Assembly (NCBI GenBank): GCA_003694635.1 | Contig: RFKQ01000046.1 | Location: forward strand, 1-39,542 | Length of the DNA: 39,542 nt | Origin: Planctomycetota bacterium | GTDB lineage: Bacteria > Planctomycetota > J132 | Direction of reading: 5' to 3' | Shown here: positions 1 to 7,527 of the stretch, in pieces | How positions within the stretch are numbered: position 1 is the stretch's first letter | Layout of the letters: every line of letters begins with the position of its first letter | Program-made: the position numbers and the translations under genes | The notes under the pieces: model-generated | What the model was told of the DNA's origin: nothing | Seen by the model: only the letters and a program-made list of their open reading frames with translations | The model's database searches: none

Positions 1-312
1 GATACCGCCAATAAAATCGGCACCTACGCCCTCGCTGTCCTCGCCCACCACCACAACCTCCCCTTCTACGTGGCCGCACCATGGAGCACCTTCGACCTAA
101 ACCTCGAAACCGGAGAAAAAATCCCCATCGAATTCCGCTCCCCCCAAGAAGTCCGCCAACCCCTAGCTACCCCCATCGCACCCGAAGGCATCCACGTCTA
201 TAACCCCGCATTCGATATCACACCCCACTCGCTCATCACCGCCATCATCACAGAAAAAGGCGTAATTCACTCCCCCAACCGCTCAAAAATAAAGGAATTC
301 TCCCAACAATGA
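1..312 (+). CDS. mtnA: Methylthioribose-1-phosphate isomerase, C-terminal part (5' end outside window)
   Basis: The frame is open from the first base, so the gene starts before the window. The visible ~103 residues read [13 protein letters not shown], then [18 protein letters not shown] and YNPAFDITP...[11 protein letters not shown]. This is the conserved C-terminal half of MtnA, of the aIF-2B-alpha-like isomerase family. MtnA converts 5-methylthioribose-1-phosphate to methylthioribulose-1-phosphate in the cytoplasmic methionine salvage pathway. The Asp of the DTANKIGT motif is probably the catalytic acid known from the family. The GTG at 70 in the ORF track is internal, not a start. The stop TGA (310-312) overlaps the ATG of the next ORF as ATGA, which suggests translational coupling. 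Family assignment is firm; the specific substrate is inferred from the motifs. Confidence 0.93.
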   Translation, partial: DTANKIGTYALAVLAHHHNLPFYVAAPWSTFDLNLETGEKIPIEFRSPQEVRQPLATPIAPEGIHVYNPAFDITPHSLITAIITEKGVIHSPNRSKIKEFSQQ

Positions 313-542
313 AAAATCTTATCGAAATTCCCTGCGCCTTTTGCCAACGCTCTTTTCCCATCCCCGCTGCCCTTCTCACCAAAGAAGTCCAATGCCCCTT
401 TTGCAACCAACACTTCCAAGCGCAAACAAATACAAGAAGAATCCTACTCGAAGACCTCGAAAACGCCTTTCGAAAACACCTTACCCAAAATCCTAAAAAA
501 TCCAAAAAAAATACTCCCCCCAAACCGACTCCACCAGAATAA
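309..542 (+). CDS. Small zinc-ribbon protein, function unknown
   Basis: This 77-residue ORF starts at an ATG that overlaps the mtnA stop (ATGA). It has two CxxC knuckles, CAFC and CPFC, about 21 residues apart, in the pattern of a single zinc ribbon. The C-terminal half is Lys/Pro-rich ([15 protein letters not shown]) and probably disordered. Coding is supported by the coupling to mtnA, the spaced cysteine pairs and the same C-ending codon style as its neighbours. A similar Cys-pair start is seen in the partial ORF at the right edge of the window (CKHC...CPLC), and the kinase at 3423 contains CPHC...CIFC. I do not recognise a named family, and the role is unknown. Confidence 0.7.
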   Translation: MKNLIEIPCAFCQRSFPIPAALLTKEVQCPFCNQHFQAQTNTRRILLEDLENAFRKHLTQNPKKSKKNTPPKPTPPE

Positions 543-618
543 AAGGAAAATCCAAAACCTCTCCTCAACCCTCTTTTATCCTAAAAAAGACACTTAACTC
601 AAAAGGATAACGCTCAAT

Positions 619-1422
619 ATGTCCCAAGAATTCTTAGAATTTGCCAAAAAATTGGCCCAACAAGCCGGCGAAATCCTCATGGCCCACTACGACGAAATCG
701 ATGGAGCTGATATCCAGTTCAAAAGCACCCGAGAACTGGTCACCAAAGCCGACCTCCTCTCCGAAAGAAAAATTGTCAGCCAAATCCAACAACTCTATCC
801 TCAGCACCAAATCCTCGCCGAAGAAGAATCCTCCTCTCCATCCTCCTCCCCCTACCGCTGGATCATCGACCCCCTCGATGGTACCACCAACTACGTGCAT
901 AGCCACCCCTTCTTTGCCGTCTCCATCGCCCTCGAATGCAAAGGCGAACTGCTCGTAGGCGTGGTCTTTGCCCCCTACCTCGAAGAACTCTTCTACGCCT
1001 GCAAAGGATATGGCGCCTACCTAAACGACGAGCCCATCCGAGTCTCCAAAGCAGATACCCTCATCAAATCCATCCTCGCCACAGGCTTCTCCTACCATAG
1101 AGATAACCCCAAATACGATAATACCCCCAATCTAGTAAACCTTATCCACAAAGTGCGCGGCATTCGGCGCTGCGGCTCCGCGGCCCTAGATCTCGCCTAC
1201 GTGGCCGCCGGCCGCTATGACGGATTTTGGGAAATCGGCCTCCAACCCTACGACGTGGCCGCCGGCGCCCTCATCGTAGAAGAAGCGGGAGGCGTGGTGA
1301 GCGACTTTGAAAATGGACCTGACTTCCTCTTCGGAGAAAATATCGTCGCTAGCAACGGCTGGATCCACGTGGATATCCTTGAAAACCTCCAACCCTTCCC
1401 CGCTGACGAAAAGAGAACCTAA
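619..1422 (+). CDS. suhB: Inositol monophosphatase family protein (SuhB/HisN-like)
   Basis: This 267-residue soluble protein has the normal length for the family. It shows the metal-binding motifs in order: the EEES glutamates near residue 74, WIIDPLDGTTNYVHSHPFF near 80-100, and YDVAAGALIVEEAGG near 210-225. These bind two or three Mg2+ ions in FIG-superfamily phosphatases. Members hydrolyse myo-inositol-1-phosphate, histidinol phosphate or related sugar phosphates, and E. coli SuhB also acts in rRNA transcription. Sequence alone does not separate these activities, so the gene symbol is tentative. An AAAAGGA stretch lies about 11 bases before the ATG. The stop TAA (1420-1422) overlaps the stop of the convergent cstA gene by four bases, leaving no room for a terminator between them. 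Confidence 0.9.
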   Translation: MSQEFLEFAKKLAQQAGEILMAHYDEIDGADIQFKSTRELVTKADLLSERKIVSQIQQLYPQHQILAEEESSSPSSSPYRWIIDPLDGTTNYVHSHPFFAVSIALECKGELLVGVVFAPYLEELFYACKGYGAYLNDEPIRVSKADTLIKSILATGFSYHRDNPKYDNTPNLVNLIHKVRGIRRCGSAALDLAYVAAGRYDGFWEIGLQPYDVAAGALIVEEAGGVVSDFENGPDFLFGENIVASNGWIHVDILENLQPFPADEKRT

Positions 1423-3410
1423 ACCGCCTGCTTTCGTCGATATCTCCTCCAAGCCCTCCAACCCTCAACACACAACCAAAAAGTCATCCCAAGAATCGCT
1501 CCCCCAACAAAAAGAAGCGGTAAACTCCCCTTCTGCCAAAACTCCCTCCACTTCAAAATCATCGCCACCAGCGTCATCCCCAACATGAAAAACATCGGCA
1601 ATAACGTATAAAAATACGGCAACCCCCTCGAATATAAATATAAACTCACCACCAGCAACGCAATCCCCCCTAACAACTGATTGGTGGTGCCAAACAACGC
1701 CCACAACGTAAGTCCCGCAGATCGGCCATCTAATTTAAGAAATGCAAAAAACGCAATGGCCAAAACAGCAAGAAAAGAAGCTATGTAGCGATTGGAAAGA
1801 AAATTTAATCTGGAATGCAAATGGCGGAACTCCTCAATGTTGTAGCGCAATAAACGAGTAGCCGAGTCCAACGTGGTCATCGCAAAACCTACAATCACCA
1901 CTGCCACCAAAGTTTTGGAAAAAGAAAGCGAAATCCCTACCTGAGAAATAAACAACCCGGCCCCATTGATAAATGCAGCCAACTTCGCCCCCAAACCACT
2001 TGCCGAATGCCAGTCTCGATAAAAATAATGCCAAGACTCCTGACTTGGGAATCCAGCCGTGCATGCCAAAATCACTACCACCGCCAATGAACCCTCCATC
2101 AACATCCCCCCATAACCTATTAACTGAGCATCCGTTTCCCGCTTAAGCTGACGCACCGTGGTGCCGGAGGAAACCAAACAGTGAAAACCAGAAATCGCTC
2201 CACACGCAATCGTAATGAAAAGAAAAGGAAAAAGAGCCGGCAGTACAGAAGTGCTCTCAAAAAAATGAAGCTGAGGGTGCAACGCCGGCGCTACAATCTT
2301 CGGCCGAAGTAAAAATAACCCCAAATACATCAAAGCACAACCAAAATAAAGCTGAAAAGAATTCAGGTAATCCCGCGGCTGCAACAATAACCACACCGGA
2401 AGAATGGAAGCAACCAAAGCATACCCAAGCAAAATCCACATCCACGCCACTTTAGCACTCTCCCTTGCCCTCGCAAGCTCCCGAAACATCCCCTCATCCC
2501 CTCTAGCCCGAAAATAGTGCAGAAGAGTGCTTACATTCTCCTCCAAAAAAGGAACCGCAACAATAGAAAGCTTCCCCTCCCCCTCAAGACGACGATTAAT
2601 CCGCTCAAGCTCCGAACGAAGATAAACCCTCTCTCCCAACGACGCATCTTTGGAAAGAGCTTGAAGATAAGCTCGCCCACCACCAAAATCAATCACATAA
2701 ACGTACCTGGAAAAATTCTCTTTCTCCTCCTCTACCTTCGCCAAGGCCCGAGAAGATAAAAAATAAGAGTACATCGAAAACGGATAACGTACCCCCAAAA
2801 GCAAAGAAAATAGCATCAAAACCAACCCAATTCCCGTCGCTAACGCAAGATGAAGCCTGTATTTATACACCAAAATCCCCGTAAAACACGCAATCAAGAT
2901 CAAAGAAAAAGTGGGAATCACCGCACTCGGATAAAAATCAGTAAATAAAACCGCTATAACAATAACAAAAACCCCCATAGCCAACGCAAGAGTAAAGAAA
3001 ATAATCAACATAAAAAGCGCCCTCGCCCGCTCCCCCACAACCTCCTTGCTCACCTCTGTGATGCTCTTTCCCTGCGAACGCAACGAGACCCCTAAAACCG
3101 TAAAATCATGCACCGCACCCAAAAAAATCGTACCAAAAAATACCCACAACAAAGCAGGCAACCAACCCCAAATCACCGCAATCGCTGGCCCAAGAATAGG
3201 ACCCAAACCCGCAATAGAAGCAAAGTGATGGCCAAATAAAATAAATCGATTGGTAGGAACGTACTCCACCCCATCCTCCCGAAGCTGAGCCGGCGTCGAA
3301 CGCTCCGGGTCAAGACAGAGAATCTTTCGCCCAATAAATCTACCATAGACAAAATATGCCGCCAAAAAACCCACCATAGAAAGAAGTGCAAAACTAAGCG
3401 CGTCCCACAT
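1419..3410 (-). CDS. cstA: CstA-family carbon starvation / peptide or pyruvate transporter with a large inserted loop
   Basis: This 663-residue polytopic membrane protein carries the CstA signature near the N terminus: LDPERSTPAQL, DGVEYVPTNRFILFGHHFASIAGLGPILGPA, and GAVHDFTVLGVSLRSQGKSI. Later it has SILPVWLLLQPRDYLN and GAISGFHCLVSSGTT. Family members import peptides or pyruvate, often during carbon limitation. Residues about 208-322 form a ~115-residue, largely hydrophilic, charged segment (for example RVYLRSELERINRRLEGEGK) between two membrane spans, where E. coli-type CstA has only a short loop. The insert is in frame and ends exactly before the conserved span, so it looks like a real domain. 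The stop overlaps the convergent phosphatase gene. Substrate cannot be decided from sequence. Confidence 0.92.
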   Translation of the reverse strand: MWDALSFALLSMVGFLAAYFVYGRFIGRKILCLDPERSTPAQLREDGVEYVPTNRFILFGHHFASIAGLGPILGPAIAVIWGWLPALLWVFFGTIFLGAVHDFTVLGVSLRSQGKSITEVSKEVVGERARALFMLIIFFTLALAMGVFVIVIAVLFTDFYPSAVIPTFSLILIACFTGILVYKYRLHLALATGIGLVLMLFSLLLGVRYPFSMYSYFLSSRALAKVEEEKENFSRYVYVIDFGGGRAYLQALSKDASLGERVYLRSELERINRRLEGEGKLSIVAVPFLEENVSTLLHYFRARGDEGMFRELARARESAKVAWMWILLGYALVASILPVWLLLQPRDYLNSFQLYFGCALMYLGLFLLRPKIVAPALHPQLHFFESTSVLPALFPFLFITIACGAISGFHCLVSSGTTVRQLKRETDAQLIGYGGMLMEGSLAVVVILACTAGFPSQESWHYFYRDWHSASGLGAKLAAFINGAGLFISQVGISLSFSKTLVAVVIVGFAMTTLDSATRLLRYNIEEFRHLHSRLNFLSNRYIASFLAVLAIAFFAFLKLDGRSAGLTLWALFGTTNQLLGGIALLVVSLYLYSRGLPYFYTLLPMFFMLGMTLVAMILKWREFWQKGSLPLLFVGGAILGMTFWLCVEGWRAWRRYRRKQAV

Positions 3411-3422
3411 AACCTTAAGCCC

Positions 3423-6400
3423 CTAATTCGAATTCCGTTTTCGCTCTGATAGCTTCTCCTGAACTAACTTTAAAAGCTCTCCAACGCTCTTTTTTATGGA
3501 CGGAGTAGAAAAAGTAGAACTCTGGATATATTGCAAATCTCTTTCGGCAAGAGAATATTTCCCCAACTCATAATAACTATAAGCTCTCGCAAGGCGAAAT
3601 CCCGATAAACGCGGATAAAGTTGAATGGCCCTCGTGGAAAGTTCAATCACTTCATGACAAAAATTAACCCTTTGCAAAGGAGGAATCTGTGTGTTTTTGA
3701 GTAAAAAATCTCGACCTTCTACAGCTAGAATAAAAGAAAATAACCCTTCACCATAGCGTCGCAGAGGATGTTGGATAAGAGTGAAAATCTTGCGGATAAG
3801 ACAGTTTCGACAAGAAAGTAAATGGCTTTGAGAAGAATGAAAATGGGAAGAGGGAGAGGAAGAAGAGCGCACTTTTAAATAGAGCTTCTCATATAAACGC
3901 AAAAGCTCCAAGGCCACGAAGGAATTGGAAAACTGATTTAAATGTTGGCGCAATACACCCTCACTTAAAGCATGTTTTCTTTGTTTTTCATAAAATTTTG
4001 CCAAAAAAATAGCGGAAGAGGGAAAAATTGGGAAAAGCTCGTATTGACTTTTGAATAACCTTTCCAAGATCCCGAAAGATCTTCTACTTTTAGAAGCGAA
4101 AATAGAGCTAACATAATTGTAAGTTGCAAAGTAATAGTAATATCGAAACCCAATATTCTCCTTCCAAACAGGCGGAAAGGAACGAAGATAACGTAGGTAG
4201 AGCTCAGCAGCTTGCTTGTAATATTTTTGCCTCTCAGAAGAAGAGGGAATGGAAAGTGATCCTTTGTTGTAGTAAAGGGAAGTGTAAATGAAATCTGCCC
4301 GCGCTTTGTAAGAGAGGTAAGAAAATTTTTTGACTTTGGAATGGGAAAAATTTTGAGAATACCTCTCCAGCTCTTCAACAAATCCGCCTTCTTGAAGATA
4401 ATGAAGGTAGCGAAGCTCATAAAGAAGATTGATAGAGCGCTGGCGCCGCTGCTGAAGAAATTGAATAGCTTTTTTTAAAAAAGAGGAAAACTTTCGAGTA
4501 TGAGGCATAATTTTTTTGTAAATTATAGCAAGAAAGTGGAAAAAAACATAGTGTTTGGGGTGAGCTTTCAAAGCTTGTATCGCCCATCTCTCCGCTTCAT
4601 GAAACAAACTTTGATGGAAAAGAAGAAAAATTCTAAACTCCAAATATCTAGCGTTGTTGGGGCAAAGCTCAAGGGCTTTCGCAATAGAAGCAAGGGCTTG
4701 CTTTGGCTTCCCCGCTCCATAGTATTCATAAAGAGCTCGACAAAAATAGAGTTCGTGAGAGGATGAGGAGACTGGAATTTTCTGTAAAATTTTTTTCGCC
4801 TCCCTGTAGTCTCTCCGATGTATGGCAAAATAAGCCCTCAGTATCTGGTATAACTCAGAATCGGAAGAAGACAAAGATTGAAAAAGCTCCTTAGCCCGCC
4901 AATACTCCCCCTCAAAATTCAAGAGGAAAATCTTCCTCAGCTCTACTTCCCTGTCCTTCTCTGCCAGCCGCTTGATACAGCTCTCCCACCGCTTCCGAAC
5001 GCGAAACCAATCTCCCTGCTGGTAAAGCAACTGAAGTTTTTTACGCAAAGAATTCTGCCTGAGCGATCCTCCCCTCACTGAGGATGCTTTTTTAGAAAGA
5101 GCTCGCCTGCTGGCTAAAGATGTTTGGAAAGCATCGGACTTCGGAGATGGGGAAGTGGGGCGTTGGAAATAGAAAAAAAAGAATACTCCCAACAAGAAAA
5201 CAATCCCCAACACAAAAAGTGGCGCATACGAACGATGCCTAGAAGGACTTTCATTTAACAATTGATTCAGTTCCTCAGCTAACTCCCGGGCCGAAGAATA
5301 GCGCTTTTGAGGAGACTTCTCCAAACACTTGTAAAGCAAATTCTCTACTTTCCTCGGAACCAAAGGATTGATCTTGGAAAGAGAAGGAACTCTCTCATGC
5401 ACCACTCTATTAAAAAGCTCCAAAATATCCTCCCCACAAAAGGGAGGAGTGCCACTCAACATAAAATAAAGCGTTCCACCCAAAGCGTAGATATCCGTCG
5501 CCGGCGTGAGCGTTTTCTGAGCCTTGATCTGCTCGGGTGCCATAAACTCCGGGCTCCCAAGTACATACCCCGTTTTTGTCAAACGCATATCCGACGGGGT
5601 GCCCTGCTCAAAAGCCAACCCAAAATCCATCAAAATGGGCTTGCCCTCTGAGGTAATCATAATGTTCTCCGGCTTAATATCCCGATGCAAAATCCCCCTC
5701 CGATGAGCGTACTCCACAGCATCAGCCACTTGGTAGAGAATTGTGAGCGCCTTTCTCAAACTAAGATAGGACTTGGTCTTGCGCTTTTCCACATAATCGC
5801 GAAGATTGCAACCCTCAATAAAAGGCATCACCAAAAAAAGATTTTGATGAATCTCCCCATAATCCAAAATGGGAATAATGTTCGGATGACTAAGCTGGGA
5901 TGTAATGCGCACCTCTTTAAGAAATCGATCCCGCTGCTCTTGCGAATTGAGTTCAGTAGGCGAAAGTAATTTAATGGCCACTAGCTCCTGCGTCTGAGTG
6001 TCCAAAGCTTTGTAGATCACTCCCATCCCCCCCTCTCCAATTTTTTCTAAGATGCGATATTTCCCCAAAGAGGGAAAGTTTAAATACTGAGAAGAGTGAG
6101 AGGAAATCGAAGAAAGCTCTTTCTGCAGAGAATTCGAACAAAAAATACATGGAGGATTCCACCAAGGATAAAACTTGGCTAGAACGATTTGAAAATGGCA
6201 ATGGGGACAAACAAAACGAACCTCTCGAGAAATATGAAATAATTTGGAAAGATAACTCTCCTGGAGTATACCTTTTTTAAGAAGAAGATCGTCTAACCTC
6301 AAAGCACCTTTCGGATGAAAAAGATTTTGACAAATGTGTAGATTTTCTCGAAGAGTCTGCTCATGAAATAAGTTGGAACGCCGTAGCAAATTGTAAATAT

Positions 6401-6635
6401 TGACGTTGTCTTGATGGAAAAGCTCCCTTCTCTCCGGCCAACTAGAATAATGAATGGCCTCCTCCAAACACTGCTCCCAAATCCCCTCCGTTAAAATGCC
6501 CTCTTGAATAAAAAAGTCCTTCAAACGACGGCGGCTTTCATTAGCCTTAGATAAAAAATGCTTTAGAGCCGCGGCTTCTAAAAGCCTTTTTTCCAAAATT
6601 TTACGGGCAACCCATATTTCAAAATACTGAATCAT
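3423..6635 (-). CDS. Membrane-anchored Hanks-type Ser/Thr protein kinase with zinc knuckle, C-terminal TPR region and unusual N-terminal region
   Basis: The protein has 1070 residues. Residues 1-135 contain motifs such as LKDFFIQEGILTE and LDDLLLKKGILQES, resembling MshEN-type repeats. A CPHC...CIFC zinc knuckle lies at 143-166. The kinase domain (~192-458) has the glycine loop GEGGMGVIY, VAIKLL, HRDIKPEN, DFGLA and FMAPEQI, so it should be active and RD-type. One membrane span (~475-495, FVLGIVFLLGVFFFFYF) follows, then ~570 residues of helical, TPR-like sequence. With one span, kinase and TPR region lie on opposite sides of the inner membrane. The ATG overlaps the stop of the upstream acyltransferase gene (ATGA), so the two are coupled. 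The C-terminal half is visibly more A/T-rich and less C-skewed than its neighbours. Ligand and substrates are unknown. Confidence 0.9.
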   Translation of the reverse strand: MIQYFEIWVARKILEKRLLEAAALKHFLSKANESRRRLKDFFIQEGILTEGIWEQCLEEAIHYSSWPERRELFHQDNVNIYNLLRRSNLFHEQTLRENLHICQNLFHPKGALRLDDLLLKKGILQESYLSKLFHISREVRFVCPHCHFQIVLAKFYPWWNPPCIFCSNSLQKELSSISSHSSQYLNFPSLGKYRILEKIGEGGMGVIYKALDTQTQELVAIKLLSPTELNSQEQRDRFLKEVRITSQLSHPNIIPILDYGEIHQNLFLVMPFIEGCNLRDYVEKRKTKSYLSLRKALTILYQVADAVEYAHRRGILHRDIKPENIMITSEGKPILMDFGLAFEQGTPSDMRLTKTGYVLGSPEFMAPEQIKAQKTLTPATDIYALGGTLYFMLSGTPPFCGEDILELFNRVVHERVPSLSKINPLVPRKVENLLYKCLEKSPQKRYSSARELAEELNQLLNESPSRHRSYAPLFVLGIVFLLGVFFFFYFQRPTSPSPKSDAFQTSLASRRALSKKASSVRGGSLRQNSLRKKLQLLYQQGDWFRVRKRWESCIKRLAEKDREVELRKIFLLNFEGEYWRAKELFQSLSSSDSELYQILRAYFAIHRRDYREAKKILQKIPVSSSSHELYFCRALYEYYGAGKPKQALASIAKALELCPNNARYLEFRIFLLFHQSLFHEAERWAIQALKAHPKHYVFFHFLAIIYKKIMPHTRKFSSFLKKAIQFLQQRRQRSINLLYELRYLHYLQEGGFVEELERYSQNFSHSKVKKFSYLSYKARADFIYTSLYYNKGSLSIPSSSERQKYYKQAAELYLRYLRSFPPVWKENIGFRYYYYFATYNYVSSIFASKSRRSFGILERLFKSQYELFPIFPSSAIFLAKFYEKQRKHALSEGVLRQHLNQFSNSFVALELLRLYEKLYLKVRSSSSPSSHFHSSQSHLLSCRNCLIRKIFTLIQHPLRRYGEGLFSFILAVEGRDFLLKNTQIPPLQRVNFCHEVIELSTRAIQLYPRLSGFRLARAYSYYELGKYSLAERDLQYIQSSTFSTPSIKKSVGELLKLVQEKLSERKRNSN

Positions 6636-7444
6636 CGCGCCGAAAAAGAGGAATTTTGCCAGGGATCTTCTAGGTAATTCTTTACAAAATTGGCTAGCTT
6701 GGCAGCTTGGTATCCATCGAAAATTCTATGGTCAAAAGTCGCTGATAGATACATCGCTCTCCGAGCTACCACCTGACCATCCACCACCATAGGACGCAAG
6801 GCAACCTCCCCAACCGCCACCAACAACGCCGTTCTCGAATAGGGAAAAAACGGAGGATACCCCACCTCAATCCCCCACATTCCTACACTTGTGATCATCG
6901 CACTTCCAAAAGGATCCCCCACAATCCCCAACGACGGAATGCTCCAGTTTAGTGTATTCCCCACATAATCGCTTAGCTTGAGCAAAAATCGAAATACCCA
7001 ATCCGGTAGATGACGAAGCAAAGAAAACGTCCTCCTAAACTGAGGATCCTGATGGGAGCGCACCTGCTGCGCCTTTTGAGCAAGCTCTTGGGCAATCTCC
7101 ACCACAGACTTTTGATCCGCATTGGCGAGCTTCACCCCCGAAAGCTCCTCCCCTTTTTCAAAAGAAACTTGCAAAAAAATGTCCACACTCTCCCTCTGGT
7201 AAACATACCTACCACGCACACACTGATTTAAAAAAGGATACGTAGCCAACGCCTGGGCCACCGCCTTGGTCACCAAATGGGTGATCGTGATCTTCTGCCC
7301 ACTTTCTCGGCGCTTCTCCTCAATAAACTCCAACGCCTTCTCCATATCCACCAACATCGAACCGTGAATAGTGGGATCGTTGGGAGGACGCCAAGCCGCC
7401 ACCGCAATGCGACGCCATAGAGGAAGTTTCCTAACCCTTTTCAT
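6632..7444 (-). CDS. Stand-alone 2-oxoacid dehydrogenase E2-type acyltransferase catalytic domain
   Basis: The 270 residues correspond only to the catalytic trimer domain of E2 acyltransferases (2-oxoacid_dh family). No lipoyl domain or E1/E3-binding domain precedes it. The catalytic-type motif FDHRIFDG sits at about 237-244, matching the DHRxxDG consensus, and ITITHLVTKAVAQAL (52-66) and SLGIVGDPFGSAMITSVG (171-188) match conserved core segments. Normal E2 enzymes transfer acyl groups from lipoyl-lysine to CoA. Without a lipoyl arm the substrate must be supplied in trans, or the fold has another acyl-transfer role, as in chloramphenicol acetyltransferase relatives. No E1 or E3 gene is nearby. 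The stop overlaps the kinase start by ATGA, implying coupled translation. The start ATG has only a weak purine-rich leader. Confidence 0.82.
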   Translation of the reverse strand: MKRVRKLPLWRRIAVAAWRPPNDPTIHGSMLVDMEKALEFIEEKRRESGQKITITHLVTKAVAQALATYPFLNQCVRGRYVYQRESVDIFLQVSFEKGEELSGVKLANADQKSVVEIAQELAQKAQQVRSHQDPQFRRTFSLLRHLPDWVFRFLLKLSDYVGNTLNWSIPSLGIVGDPFGSAMITSVGMWGIEVGYPPFFPYSRTALLVAVGEVALRPMVVDGQVVARRAMYLSATFDHRIFDGYQAAKLANFVKNYLEDPWQNSSFSAR

Positions 7445-7527
7445 CTTTTCTCAATACCCTCATATCAAAATTAAAATTCCCTCTCCTCCAAAGAAAGCCC
7501 CAAAAACTCTACCCGGGAAAAGTCCCT

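Noticed and set aside
70-312. GTG at 70 as a gene start
   Set aside because: The frame is open upstream and encodes the conserved DTANKIGT segment of MtnA, so this GTG is internal.
3965-4420. 151-residue minus ORF inside the kinase C-terminal region
   Set aside because: It lies wholly within the kinase frame, which has consistent helical repeat content; the ORF product shows no recognisable motif.
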